64,000 bases of DNA from Stereocaulon alpinum. Taxonomy: Eukaryota; Ascomycota; Lecanoromycetes; Lecanorales; Stereocaulaceae. Below are positions 1-12,576 of this stretch, piece after piece; within the stretch, counting starts at the first letter, position 1; every line of letters starts with the position of its first letter. The DNA lies in assembly GCA_018257865.1 (NCBI GenBank), contig JAEUBA010000086.1:1-64000 (forward strand), in the 5' to 3' direction. The position numbers and the translations under genes were made by a program. The notes beneath the pieces are model-generated. The model saw only the letters and a list, made by a program, of their open reading frames with translations, was not told the origin of the DNA and made no database searches.

Positions 1-1500
1 TATAGCGGTATAATTACTCCTCTAAGAGCTTAATATATTACTAGAGACTCTCTATCTCCTTAGTATACTTAGTAATTATTTGTTAGAGGGTTCCTAACTT
101 AAACTACTAGTTAGTAATAGTTTACTTAAGTTCTACAACCTACTATCTCGCCGCCGTAAGTTCCTATTAGAGATTAGTAATTATTATAGGAGCTACCTTA
201 TTCGTCGCTATAGTTTAGCCTTACGCTTTTCGCTATTAGGTAATACGCTTCCTAATTTTCTTACGCTTACGTCGTACTTAGTAAGTCTAGCCTTCGCGCC
301 TATAACGCTATACTAATCGCTGTATAGACCGACGAAACAGCTCTAGGATTTAGATATATTAGGAGGCGACGTAGCAGAGCTATTAGAATAATATACCTTA
401 TAATAATAATTAAGCCTATAGTAGCTATTCTTATAACGTTAATAGGGAGGAGCGTTACTACGATCGTAATTATTATTCCCTATATAGAAATAAGTCCTAT
501 AGGGTAAAGGTATATCGATAATACAGTCTATAAGTGTTAGTAGCTAGTAATACGCGCTAGTTACGCGACAGCGACGTATAATATTAAGTATATATATATA
601 TTATATCTATAAGTAATATATTAGCAGCTAATAACATACGCTAGTTACGCGATAGCGACGTATAATATTAAGTATATATATAAGTTATACCTATAAGTAA
701 TATATTAGCAGCTAATAATATACGCTAATTACGCGATAGCGATATACGATCTTAAGAGAATATTTAGATATTATTATAACGAAAAGAACTATTAACTATA
801 TTAGTAATATTAATTATAATATAGGTATACTAATATTAGGGAACGTATAAGTTATATTAGGAGTTATAAAGAGAGAGAAGTTAGGGGGAAAGTTATTGTT
901 TATATACCTATAGGTCGTCGTCGCTGCGACGTCGCTATACGTTAAAGCTATTCAAAATAATAATAACTAATAATACGATAACGCGGCTGTTACCCGCTAA
1001 TACGGCTGGTAATTAATTATATTTATTAATAACTACGCGTTACTGCTACGCCTACTACGTATTCTTTTTATATTATAATAGATTTGGGCGTTATTACAGT
1101 TAGATAATATTCTATATATATAAGGCGCCGCCTTAACGACGTCGCCTCTAGGTTAACTCTTTTCCCTTATATTTCCTACTAGGTTTAAAGGGTTTTTAAT
1201 AAGTAGTCTGTTCTATATACTTTAGTACCTAGGGACTAAGGCCTAGAGGGGAGGATACTATTAACCCTTAAGTATATACGCGTTATAGCTACGCTAACGT
1301 AATAATATTAATTAGGGTCTAGGGGCTTAGTAATAGTATTACTACCTAGGACTCCCCTATATTTTAGGGATCTTTAGAAATTAGTTCTGCTACTACTTAA
1401 CTACTAAGTAATATGATTATATCTATTACTTAATACCTAAATCCAGTAACTTTACGTCTCTTATACCTTAGTGCGCCAGCTTAGAGCCGGCGTCGCTAGC
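1..1500. repeat. RIP-mutated AT-rich repeat block, 5' part
   Basis: This stretch is dominated by TA dinucleotides (tata, tagta, ttaata), has stops in every frame and holds no usable reading frame. That is the pattern left by repeat-induced point mutation, which turns CpA into TpA on both strands of duplicated DNA in Pezizomycotina. Scattered CG-rich islets (for example around 560-580 and 640-660) look like less mutated remnants. I could not recognise a coding domain here. It may be the 5' long terminal repeat and leader of the copia element that follows, or a second nested element. The left end lies outside the window. Confidence 0.8.
541..750. repeat. 84-bp tandem repeat, about 2.5 copies
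   Basis: The motif GCTAGTTACGCGA-AGCGA followed by a TATA-rich stretch recurs with a period of 84 bases: its CTAG/CTAA core falls at about 557, 641 and 725. Copies 1 and 2 differ at a few transition positions and the third is truncated. The repeat lies inside the RIP-degraded block, so the copies have diverged mostly by C/T and G/A changes. It could be a subterminal or LTR-internal repeat of the element, or a minisatellite. Confidence 0.75.
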
Positions 1501-1529
1501 CTTTACACTAGCACGCCTACCTTATTTAA

Positions 1530-4500
1530 AATTGAAACACTAACTAGGACTGCCCTAATTAACGGCGTTAAGATCTATAACGCTATCGCTAATTACTAGG
1601 AGTAAGGCCTTTCCTAAGAGCTTACCGCGTTAACTAAGCTCTATATAGAAGAAATAAAGTATAATAGAAGAAGTAACTCCTTTAATTATAAGCTAAATAT
1701 ATTCTTAGCCACCGCTTCTAACGCTAAGATACTATTAACTAAGCTCTATATAGCTCTTTAGTATATACTTAGTAGCGACGTACTTAATTTCTACTTTAAT
1801 AACTAGTCCTCCTTTTTAGTAATAAACCTAGACTCGCTATAGCTTACCTTTAAAGGAAACTTTAAAGGAAGAGAATACTAAATCGCCTACCTTAATAAAT
1901 AGAATAGCGTATCCTTATAACTATTTATTAATTGTAATAAAGATAAGACCCTAATAGAGTACTTAGATACTATAATATTAAAACTAAGAGAGCTATAATA
2001 TAACTTAGATAAAAGCCTTTATAGGGATAACTTTATCTACTAGAAGATAATTACTACTTATAAGTCTATACCTACCTACGAGATCGTCTACCGAAAACTA
2101 CTAGATACTATATAAAGCCTTATTTAAGACCTCTAATTATCTATAGCCTTATAAGACCGTCGCAGCCTTATATCGCTAAGTAAAACGATATATACTAACC
2201 GCCGCTACTAAAACCGTGAATCTAGCAGTTGTAACCGCGAATCCAGTAGTCGCAGCTAATCAAGATATCCAAGCAAGCTAAGATACGACTCTAATAATTC
2301 TAGTAATTTAACGAATAAAAAGCGATACTTTATCTATAAGAAGGAAGGATACTAGTTAACTAATTACCCTAAGGAAGAACGCTAACGCAGCTTTAAGTAA
2401 TACCTTACCGACGTTAAAGGCGAAAAAGAAGAAGGTAGCGAAGGTAGTACTATTAAAGATACTACTAATAATCCAGCTAATTAAGATAATAATAAATCTT
2501 TCCTAATATCTATAGGCGCTATTAACGGTAAGGCTATATACCAAAAGCTAGCTAATCAGGCTACTTTATATACCGTTACTAAGGCGCTGTCTATCTAGGA
2601 TAATATTAATATCTAGGGAGAAGCACCTTACCGCCCCGCTAAAAGATACAGCGACAGCTACTTCTATAGCCTTATAATCGACACAGGCGCTACCTATAAC
2701 TCCTCAGTAGGCTATAATCAATATCTAGCACTACGGCGTAAGTAAAGACGTTAATATTAACACCGATAAAGCTAGTAGCGCTAGATTCAAATTCGGTATT
2801 AGCGAAGCCTTATTAAAAGGTACCGTTACTATTACTTCACTAATTAGTGTTATCAAATTCTATATTATCGACGCCGACACGCTATTCCTTCTCTGCCTGC
2901 GAGACCTTAACCAGGCAGGGTTTTATTTTAATAATCTAACTAACTACTTAGTCAGCGGTAATAGGTAAGTCCCTATTATAAGGCTATACAGTCACCTATT
3001 CCTTATATAGGGATCGTCGCTATCCCACGCCTATATTAACACCTATACTAATAACGGTATTATAAGTAGCTAATTAATAGAGTAGGATCTCCGACGCCTA
3101 TACCGCCGCTTCGGCTATCTATTAATAATACGCCTAGCACGCTTGCTAAAATAATCTAGCTACTGTTTTAACTAGGACGCTATCGATCGACTAGGGAAGT
3201 TCTACTTAACCTACTAGAAACACAGAAGATTACTAGGAAGGTTTAAATTCACTATTAAAAACGACCTATAATTTAATCACTTAGTAATAATTAATATTAT
3301 ATACTTAGATAGCCCTATAGCCCTAGTCCTATATACTATCGACGAGGCTATATACTTCTAAACCGCCCGCTTTCTAAAAGATATTTTAGCGGAGACGGTC
3401 TAGGATATACTAAGGGCCTACTAGATCGATACTTATATTAGACTACTAGATATACTAGTCTACGACGCTAGCAAGTAATTTATTAGTACCGAATTCGCCT
3501 CTAAGGTAAAAGGGATAGTAATTAAATTAAAATACGTCCTAGTTAAAGTATACTACTTAATTAGTCTAGTTAAATACTACTACGCACCTCTTAGGCGTGC
3601 TTATAATATTATCTGAGAAGACCTACTACTGCTAGGTAAGTAATTCGTCTTATAAATCGCTGTTAAGGTAATTAATAATATAGCTAGACCTAATAGGCTA
3701 ACTCCTACGCTACTTCTATTTAGCACGTTTCTAAAGCTTACTAAATTAGACCCTATATACCTATTAATTACGGAACGAGGTAAGGCTATTAAACGTATAA
3801 TAAAAGAAGCGTTAGAATTACTAGTAAAGCGAGATATTACTAAAGCCTTACGCTACCGTAATAGTCTATAAAACGACGCTATTCTAGATACTCCTATTAG
3901 CAGTAACGTCCTAGTCTAGCGAGAAGGTAAAGGATAGAAAGGGCCCTACTAACTGCTCGCTACAGATAATTAGAATTAAGCCTGTACGGTTAAACTCAGC
4001 AGCGGCCCTATAACCTTTCGAATTATATTAGTTAAGCCTTACTTAGTCGAATTAACTAATAAAACGCCTCCTATAACTTAAGCAGACCTACCTACCGAAG
4101 AAGCTACTACTATACGTTAGAATCCGCAGCGATAGCGATACCTGCCTACCCGCTACGCTCACCTTACTAATAAGGAGCTTTTAGATATCGACCTATTAAT
4201 AAAGCTTTAGTTAGAAGGCACTATTCGCTTACTAAATAGCCTATTTATCGACTCTCGTTAAAAAGAAATTAACGGACTTATTACTAAAGGAGTCTTTAAG
4301 ATTATTAGTAAGTAAGATATACCGCCGTATACTTATATCTTCGGCTGCCGATTCGTCGATAATATTAAGTAGGATAGCGCTATACTATTCGAAAAGTCTA
4401 GGCTAGTCGTCTAAGCCTATAACGATAAAGGTAAGAAGGAGGTACTAACGCAGTTACTAATAATTCAACGTATCAGCTAACGCCTTATTATTTACCTTAC

Positions 4501-5790
4501 CGCAATTCTACTACGAGACCTCTATATACGCGATATCTTATAAGCTTATATCTAGTCAACTTTAGTATTAAACCGCCTAGTATATATAAAACCGCCGTAG
4601 GGCACTAACCTAGGAGATAATATACTAAAAGTAGTCCGCCTACTATATAGCGTCCTAGAGGTAGGGACGTATTAGTTTAGGACCTACTATAACTACTATA
4701 CTAAAAAGCTAGGCCTTACCGTCTCCTTATTTAATCCCTGCCTTATATTCTCTAAGTAGGTAATTATTAGCCTCTAGACTAACGACTTACTATTCTGCGG
4801 AATAGCCGAATACTTGTAATTAGAGGAAAAGGTACGACTGGATATAGGCTTTCTAGCAAAGCTAATTAAGAAGCTAGATAAAGAAAAGGACCTCTAATTT
4901 AATAGCACTACTATCTCTACTAACGGCGACACTACTATATCCAGCAACGGCGATATTCTAAAACTCTCGCAGTAACGGTAATGTAATAAAATTAACACGA
5001 TTAACACCGCCACCGCCGGCGATATTAAATCGCAATATATTAAAGAAAGAGCCCGCGGTGCCTATATAGCCTCTATAAGTTAACTAGAGATAGCTTTTAC
5101 ACTATCTAGGGTAGCCTAAATTACTCAGCTAGTAAAAGAAGACGCTGATTAGTTAAATAAATAGTTAAATTAGTAAAAGGAGAACTACCGCTGAGGTCTA
5201 TAATTCGTTAAGCTTACTCTAGAGAAGTTAAAGTTACTAGTCTTTATTAATACAGCCTTCGCTAATAACGCCGACCTTAGCTCCTAGATTAGGTACGTTA
5301 TTATCCTTACTAACGAGTAATAATTAGGTGAATCGACTATTAATATTAGCGGCAATATTATCTACTAGAGTAGCACTAAATATAAGAGAGTTATAAGATC
5401 GGTGCTAGCTTTAGAGCTATATATAATAGTAGTAGGGTTTAATATTACTACTACCCTATAATCTACTATTAAGGGTATTACTTAGGCGAAGATACTACTA
5501 ATTCTATACACCGACTCCTACTCCCTATATAACTATATTATACGCCTTAGTACTACCGCTGAGAAACGCCTAATAATCGATATAATAGGACTGCGGTAGT
5601 CCTATAAGAGAAGGGAGATTAATAAGGTATAGTAGATTAATAGTAATTATAACCTAGTAGACGCTATAACTAAGGAGCGCTACTACTAGGCGTTAAAGCA
5701 ATTAGTAGATAGTAATACTATTAAGTTAAAGATAAACGCTTAGGTAGAAAGAGAAGTTATAATCTAACTAATTAGATTATAATATTACTT
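1530..5790 (+). mobile_element. RIP-dead Ty1/copia-type retrotransposon (gag-PR-INT-RT-RNaseH order)
   Basis: Reading through the many TAG/TAA stops on the + strand gives relics of a copia polyprotein in the expected order. There is a gag-like part with a zinc-knuckle relic near 2320-2390 whose Cys codons have become TAC/TAT. A protease-like stretch follows (near 2680, IIDTGA). A GAG-pre-integrase and integrase region lies at about 2880-3600. Reverse transcriptase lies at about 4380-4800 (short matches such as RLVVQAYND and IRPP-like). RNase H lies at about 5400-5740 (TDSYSLY-like). Integrase before reverse transcriptase indicates copia rather than gypsy. No frame is intact, so the element is inactive. 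I could not fix LTR borders or a target-site duplication. Normal base composition resumes near 5900. Confidence 0.72.
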
Positions 5791-8700
5791 AGCCTTATAG
5801 GCCCGTTTCTATACTAGCTAATTACTAGATTTAGCGTCGATTAGCACTGTTTTTTCGACTTTCTAAAACTTTTGCTAGTGTCGGAATAATATTACTCCGC
5901 TCCGTAATAAGCGGCTTGGCGCCCGCTCCTAGATAAAACACCATAGCCTAGCTAGCTAGATTCAATCAATCCCCAGTTTACCAAGCCTAATAGACACCCT
6001 GCGAATCAGGTTGTCCGGGGCAGGTAATAGGGGATCAAGCTACTAATCGGTACAACCTAGCAAGAGGGTGTACCGACAGGAAATAAGGGAAAGTTCTTCG
6101 CGTGGACCTCGAAAAGTCCAAATTTCGCACTTTAACTATATCAACCAAACACTACCTAATTTCGGCGCAAAATTGAGGGGCTGTTGGAGTGAAAGCCTTT
6201 TATCAGTCCTTGTGAACTATAGCTGCATAAAGATCAAAGGCCGCACTGCTGTATTGAATGCGACAGGGTCCATGACCTGGCTGGCGCCAAGAAAGTTATC
6301 CACTCCTGTCGCCAAATGGTGGTGGCGAAGGTGTGAATGTTGGCTTACCTTGTTTTCACCAGCGAACCCAGCAATAGGATTTCTCAAAAATGAAAGTAGT
6401 TTCCGTAACAGGATTCAATCAGAAGCTGATTCGGAGGTCTCAGAATGGTCGTGTCAATATCGACGTGACCTGGTGCACCATTTCTAAATAAGGCAAGACC
6501 TGTGTACTGCGGCCGTTGTATAGAGCATATGAAAGATGTTTCGACCCCCTTAGAAGACTTATGTGAACGCCAGCCTCAGCTTTATGCACCGTTTGAACCT
6601 TCGTAAAGCACGGGAAAAGAACGCTCAGGTTTAGGTATTTATTACTCGACGATAAGTCTAACCAAAGAGTCGATTGCCGCCTATAGGACTCCAGCTCTAC
6701 GACCAACGAGACCAGTAGCATTTTGGATAGGTGGCTTGATGGAAGACGAGGGAGGTGGAGCTGGACCTCAGAGAGCTGGTGAAGGAATGGAACTGAGGCA
6801 TTGACACTGGATCGGACCGAGGAGCTGAGAATATGCAAGATGGCAAGAGCTCCGAGCTGTGACCATGGTCCCTTTTCACAGCGACGATCTAGCAAGGTCC
6901 CCAATTCCCTGGAGTGCAGAGACAGACGTTGGCTATTTTCATCTTATGACGACAGCGAGCTGTGTATTTTGTCGATAAAATAGAAGAAACAACACCACAG
7001 GAGTGAAGGACCCGAGGCATAACCCCTCGCATCAAAGCGGGTTTCCAGAGACTTGAAGAATACTCGTCATGCAGGTTTGGGCTCCAGTTTAGACTGATGT
7101 TGTGGCACGCTGACTACTGTCGTCTGTAAACTGCGAATTATGATCTTTCCATAGTAGACCAATACAAGTTTAGGATCTTCGGGGCATCCATTGCCGGTTC
7201 CTTAGTTTCTGCTTGACTTAGCTTGAGCAAAGCCCGTCCGATTTGGACTGCTTAGCCAGAGTGAATGATAGTTGGTTAGCGAAGGCCCGTCAAAAATAGG
7301 TTAGGTCCGGTAATAGTGGACATTAGGGAGCGATCAGCGTTGCCGACTTCCGTACGATTATAAACAATCTATCAGAGAAGTATTGCCGGGTCTTTACATA
7401 TCGTTCCTCATGTAACGTTGAGAGATTCTCAACTTTACCGAAAGAGGAAGGTGGTTGTAAGAAAGGCCAACTTTAGGCGACTTTTACCCTTCTTCCGCGC
7501 CAACGGCACGTCGATCTTTCGTACGCCTGGTTCGAGCATGTTGAGGAGAGCACTTGCTTCTCGTGTGATCAAGATCTATTTCTTTTTACGGTCCAAAGTA
7601 CAGGGAAGAGGTCCGCGTACGTTGAGCCGAAGATAGCCGTCTCAGTGCTGACCCTTCGCATGTGTTCTCTTGATCAAAGGGTCAGGCGAGCTCGAAAGGT
7701 AGCGCAGCTGCACAGCTTCTTCGATGAGTGCGGGGTCTGTAGTTCGTGAGGTGACGCTATCATGTGAGATGGAAACGTTAGGTTATTCCTCTGACCTTCT
7801 AGAAGGTTGCTCGCAACTAGGGTTCAGGGATGATGGTATTAGAGCCCGTCCATGCGCTGCGGGAAGAGCTGCAGCTTCGAGGTACATACCCGAAGATAGG
7901 CTCAATCATTGATTGAGGGCATGATGGTATGTGTCAATAAATGTTCTGATTGATCTCTACAGATAGCGAAGAACCTTCGACGACGCATCACCATCGCTAT
8001 CAACCGAAATTACCGAGACGACAAGGCTCATGTAAGGCTGCAGGCACGTTCCGTTGATAAGCAAGTGTCAGGCCACGGTGCCTAAGGTGTTATTGGTAGC
8101 TTTCTCATCCTGGACTACCCAAGGAGTGCTAGATTCTCTCTCAAGCTCGCTTGAAGTGTAGAATTCTGGGGGTGCTCCGAAACCAACACGAGTGCATCTC
8201 TTTCATTCGTCGGCTCGTTCAATAGATGGAGCAATTGGCCATTGCGTCGACAGACTCAACTTGTGTCGCAGTGGCGAAGTAGTTTGACCGTAGGTTATGC
8301 ATAGCGAAGAGGTAACCGAGGGTCGGCGCATTGTTTGTGATCGAAAGAGTATCTGCAAGGTACAGAGACAGCCCGAGTGGCTGAGAGAAGCGAGACAGGA
8401 ACTCATTGTCCATGTAATAGGCTTGTCGTACGGAGCACAGTAGTAGTGTTATGGGGTCGAACGAGTAGAATGAAAGGACTGAGACGTGGGGGTCAAGATG
8501 GCGTGTGCCGAGGATGGGAGGGAAAGGGAATGCCCGCCCTCGCCGTGAGGCGAATTCAAGGTCCAAGTAGTATGCCTTCGCCTATCACTTTGTCCCCATC
8601 TCATCAAAAGATCCTTCTTTATCGCCTCCCCCATTCTATTATTATTATCGTCGTCTACCATCGGAACACGGTCGGCCCCAAAGGGTAGATTGACGACTAG

Positions 8701-9310
8701 CGATCCGGAGAACATGCCAGATTGACAACGCTTTCGCCCCCCAGCTTTGCACTTTCGAAAGAAAGGTTGATTGTTGATTTGACCATCTAAGGACTACTAC
8801 TATCTCAGGCGATGAACCGCGTCGGATCACTAGATCAGTGGTCTCGTTTGTGTTGTCCCGGCAGGGTAGATTTGCCGTGATCGACGTGATCGATGTATAT
8901 ACGTAGATGATGCCCCGGGATAGTTTGGCTCTAGAAGAAGGATTGCATCGTTCCATGCAGCTTCTCTCGCATAACTTATTGGCCCTCCACTAGACGGTTC
9001 GATTGACAATGATTACCATGTTAGAACACAGGATGATGTTACGTAGTCAGAAACTAATCAATGTTGGAATCTAAATTGTTTCTGTGGCGCAATAAATAGT
9101 TCATAGCCGTTGTTCCATGTCGATCATCAGAATAGAGCTAGTACTTATCGGTAGTAGTCCGCCTCCACGGCCGTCGCCGCCTCCAACAGAGTAAAAGAGG
9201 GGCTCGCTTCCTGATTCGCTGCCGAGGTATCGCACCCGCATCATGATCGAGCTGCACCCTGCGCTGCCCTTCGCATTCATCTTGTAATATGCACCACCGG
9301 TAAGTCGCCC

Positions 9311-9311
<1 letters not shown>

Positions 9312-9361
<50 letters not shown>
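9312..9361. repeat. Uninterrupted run of 50 C
   Basis: After gtcgccca the sequence is pure C from 9312 to 9361. A homopolymer this long is exceptional in fungal nuclear DNA. The minus strand (G50) could form quadruplexes and the plus strand an i-motif. It lies about 610 bases upstream of the regulator's ATG, and its length is likely unstable and hard to sequence. Confidence 0.95.
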
Positions 9362-9362
<1 letters not shown>

Positions 9363-9930
9363 AACCACCCTTATCTGCACTGTACTGCATTGGCCTTTGC
9401 ACTAATGGCAACTAAACAGTCGCAGGACCAATAGCTATTGTCTTTACCCCTGCTCGGCCTCCGGCCAGGATCTGCTGCCATTGTTATCGGCTGGCGGTAG
9501 GCGGGCGGTCCCCTCTTCATCCAAGTTTCGAATCAGTGAATGGGTCTAATTGTACGACTAAGAATCTAAACTCCCAGACCTGCAACATGCTGGACCAGAG
9601 ACGGCCATGGGGCCTTTCTGAGCCTATTCCCTGCCACGAACCTCCACTCGTTGCACACCCCTATCTTTGCAGCTGCAGAACGGCCCTGCATGTGGGGAAG
9701 TCTGCGTGAGCACTGAGCAGCCCCTCTCGTCATTATAATAAAGTGCCCGTGGTACCTCGATACTCTTGTCAAAGCTACATCATTCGTCACGAGTAATTTC
9801 TGGCCCACCTGCCATACTTTCGAACATCTCATGCACTCACTTCTCTATACCTTCGAGTCATTGACCGTATCACACCACAGAACGACCCATACGGGACTTC
9901 CATGATCCCTCCGCCTATACTTCTCCAACA

Positions 9931-9940
9931 TATATATAAA
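9931..9940 (+). promoter_or_regulatory. TATA-like element upstream of the Zn2Cys6 gene
   Basis: The sequence tatatataaa sits 30 bases before the predicted ATG at 9970. That spacing suits a core promoter only if the leader is very short. Otherwise it is just an AT-rich leader segment. Confidence 0.35.
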
Positions 9941-9969
9941 GCATACGGACGCCACACCGCACTCAAGCC

Positions 9970-12576
9970 ATGTCTGCGACGGAGACCCAAGCTACAAAGG
10001 CCAAAGTAGAAGTCGGACATCCCGCACAAGGAGATGTCTCTTCCCGCAAGCGGCGCAGAAGAGCTCCGGCCACGGGCGCAGCAGCCGACTGTTTCGCCTG
10101 CCAAGAACGACAGACCAAGTGCGACAGACGAAGACCATACTGCACGCCTTGCCTAGACCAGGGCAAGGACTGCTCAGGCTATAAAACGCAATTGACATGG
10201 GGTGTCGGCGTCGCTAGTCGTGGCAAGTTGCGAGGTTTGGCACTGCCCATTGCAGAGTCAGGCAAAGCTGTGCAGAGTAACGACAAAGACGCCAATGAAA
10301 AAGGGAGTGGACCACAGAAGCCCGCCAAACTTGGCACCAAGCGCAGGGCGTCCGACTCTGTGGGCAGCATCCAGCTTCGCAGCCCAATGAGTGCTACCGC
10401 TACTGGTAGCAGCGGTACGCCTACTACATACAACTTTGTCAATATGGATCCCAATTCGTCTTCATCAACAACCTCGCCAATGCATGCTCCACCAAGCATC
10501 GACTGGCGCGAAGCCTCCTCCCATTCGCATCCTAGGGACCTACAGCCGCCTCGAAAAAAAGCAAGGCGACATACTTTACAGCCCCTTCAAGTGCCCACGA
10601 TGCACCCTACAAGAGATTATGGAACCATGCCGATGACTGCAAGCGTCATTGGCGGGTATGGCCACCATGACTTTGGACTCTCATCTCAGATATCTCCCAT
10701 GGTACCAAATTTCACCGGCTATGGCATTGTTTCGCCCACCTATAAAGGCTTTACCTCACAGCCTATGGTGGACAGCCCTTGCGAAGCTAACTTCTTCTCC
10801 GGTCATGAGACCCTTGGGTGGCCTCGTGATGAGATGAGTTCGCTTAGCTCTGAGCACAGCAATCAGGATTACAGGGAGCACGAGACCTTCTATACTGCTC
10901 TCATTGGCCCTACTCACATAGGAAATGCATTGCCCGCGCAGCAGACCTTCCCGCAACAAGACCTTGGCGTCACTAGTGCCTCCGAGAGCACTGCAGTCAT
11001 GGCAGGCAATAAGTATTCAAATTTCGCAGATCAAGGGATTTCGTTGGTCGCGGATGATGTTGGGGACCATGTAGCACTCAGCGTCCCTAGATTACTCCCG
11101 TCACTTTCGATTGGAAACACGCCAAAGCTTCAATTTCTTATCGACTACTATGATAAAGTTATCTCACCTGTCATTGTGGCCTTTGACGGACCGACCAACC
11201 CCTACCGGTCCCATATCTTGAGCCTTGCAGTCGAAAGTGAGACTTTGCAACATGCCATTGCTGCTCTATCCGCTAGCAATCTCCGGATGAGGAGAGGACA
11301 TTCTCTAGCACCCAGTAGAAGCAGTCAAAGCATAACACCGTCATCTCATGACCACTCAGTCAGGAAGTCCTCCATCGCTCATAGCCTCATGGATGGTGGA
11401 ATGGACTGCTTGCCCCAGACTTCGGCAAACGAACCGTCAAATGAAGAGCTTTACCATAAGAACACTTCCATCAAATCTTTAAACGAGCAACTATCGGATC
11501 CACATCGTCGTAAAGATGACTCAATATTAGCAACACTTCTCATTCTATGCCTCTATCACATCTGCGATACTGGTGTAGGAAAATTCAAGACTCAATTTGC
11601 TGGCGTTAAGAAAATCTTGGCTCTACGTGGAGGTACCAAGGGCAACAACTCCAAAGCAACAAATTGGCTGACCATTATGTTCACATGGTTCGATGCTATG
11701 ACTGCTACGATCAATGATCGAGAAGGCCAATTCGACGGTGACGACCTTGACATGAATAAGTTGAAATCCGATGAGTGGGCCCTCGAAAATCTTGCAGGTT
11801 GCGATGGCAGACTCTTCAAGATCATCGCCAAGCTTGGCCGTCTGAATCTCCTAAGCCAAAATAAGCCGGTTTCAGATAGCTCTCCAAGGAGTTCGAGTTC
11901 GCCCGCATCTAAGCCACAGAAGCTCACAAGCACTGGACCCAAAACTCAAGACTACTACAGCATGAATTATAATCGCTTCGACGGTAACGGATGGTCTGCG
12001 ATGATAGACGAAGAGCCAATGGAGACAGACAGCAGGACCCAGTTTTGGAAGGAATGGAACGATATCCGCCATCGCCTTACCGATTGGCGACTCGACGACT
12101 CCACCTCGCTGCCACGAGAAAGCGATCGCCGAGACCTTTACCATATCTCAGAATCCTTCCGCTACTCTGCCCTAGTCTACACGGAACGTCTAGCGTTCCC
12201 CCATCTACCTTCAGTACATCCCAATTTCCAGAACCTAGTAACGCAAGCGCTGTACCATATTTCCAGCGTAAAGTCGGATGTTTTTCTTCTCTGGCCTCTC
12301 TTCATCACCGGCACAGAATGCGTCAGCGAGCAAAGCCGGTATTTGATCCGTGAGCGGTGTCTTGATCTTCAAAAAGACTCGGGGTTTTTCAACAATATCT
12401 CTGGACTGGAGCTACTGGAAAAGATCTGGCGGGACGACGACACAAATGATGAGCCCATGTCCGGATTGGCTACAGGGTTGGCGTTGCCATCTAATGAATT
12501 TTCAACCGTGGGTGGTCATGGGTTCAAGTGGAGGAAGGCGATGGAGAGAGTTGATGGGGAGTATATAGTGGTTTGA
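9970..12576 (+). CDS. Zn(II)2Cys6 transcription factor
   Basis: A single-exon gene of 868 codons. Residues 41-68 form a binuclear zinc cluster with the spacing C-X2-C-X6-C-X6-C-X2-C-X6-C (C41, C44, C51, C58, C61, C68), preceded by a basic patch RKRRRR at 26-31 that can serve DNA binding and nuclear import. After about 300 low-complexity Ser/Pro/Gln-rich residues, a helical region from about residue 380 (SIGNTPKLQFLIDYYDKVI) to the C-terminus resembles the fungal-specific transcription factor domain of the Fungal_trans_2 type. The product is expected to be a nuclear DNA-binding regulator. Its target genes cannot be read from sequence; the nearby NmrA-like and dehydrogenase genes are possible but unproven targets. 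I chose the first ATG, just after a TATA-like stretch. Confidence 0.92.
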   Translation: MSATETQATKAKVEVGHPAQGDVSSRKRRRRAPATGAAADCFACQERQTKCDRRRPYCTPCLDQGKDCSGYKTQLTWGVGVASRGKLRGLALPIAESGKAVQSNDKDANEKGSGPQKPAKLGTKRRASDSVGSIQLRSPMSATATGSSGTPTTYNFVNMDPNSSSSTTSPMHAPPSIDWREASSHSHPRDLQPPRKKARRHTLQPLQVPTMHPTRDYGTMPMTASVIGGYGHHDFGLSSQISPMVPNFTGYGIVSPTYKGFTSQPMVDSPCEANFFSGHETLGWPRDEMSSLSSEHSNQDYREHETFYTALIGPTHIGNALPAQQTFPQQDLGVTSASESTAVMAGNKYSNFADQGISLVADDVGDHVALSVPRLLPSLSIGNTPKLQFLIDYYDKVISPVIVAFDGPTNPYRSHILSLAVESETLQHAIAALSASNLRMRRGHSLAPSRSSQSITPSSHDHSVRKSSIAHSLMDGGMDCLPQTSANEPSNEELYHKNTSIKSLNEQLSDPHRRKDDSILATLLILCLYHICDTGVGKFKTQFAGVKKILALRGGTKGNNSKATNWLTIMFTWFDAMTATINDREGQFDGDDLDMNKLKSDEWALENLAGCDGRLFKIIAKLGRLNLLSQNKPVSDSSPRSSSSPASKPQKLTSTGPKTQDYYSMNYNRFDGNGWSAMIDEEPMETDSRTQFWKEWNDIRHRLTDWRLDDSTSLPRESDRRDLYHISESFRYSALVYTERLAFPHLPSVHPNFQNLVTQALYHISSVKSDVFLLWPLFITGTECVSEQSRYLIRERCLDLQKDSGFFNNISGLELLEKIWRDDDTNDEPMSGLATGLALPSNEFSTVGGHGFKWRKAMERVDGEYIVV

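Larger units (their letters stand above)
5900..9969. other. Gene-free stretch between the RIP block and the Zn2Cys6 gene
   Basis: Base composition is normal. Open frames of 60-154 codons occur on both strands (the longest is 6440-6904, minus), but none shows a recognisable domain, a plausible intron chain or a clear start context. From about 9400 this is presumably the promoter and 5' leader of the downstream regulator. It contains a long poly-C run (9312-9361). I see no RNA gene. Confidence 0.5.

Noticed and set aside
6440..6904. 154-codon open frame (minus)
   Set aside because: No recognisable motif, overlaps other short frames, and lies next to a RIP block with no sign of splicing or conservation.
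8219..8566. 115-codon open frame (minus)
   Set aside because: Somewhat hydrophobic and protein-like, but no domain, start context or intron support.
9138..9380. Minus-strand frame with a poly-Gly run
   Set aside because: The run is the translation of the C50 homopolymer, not a protein.
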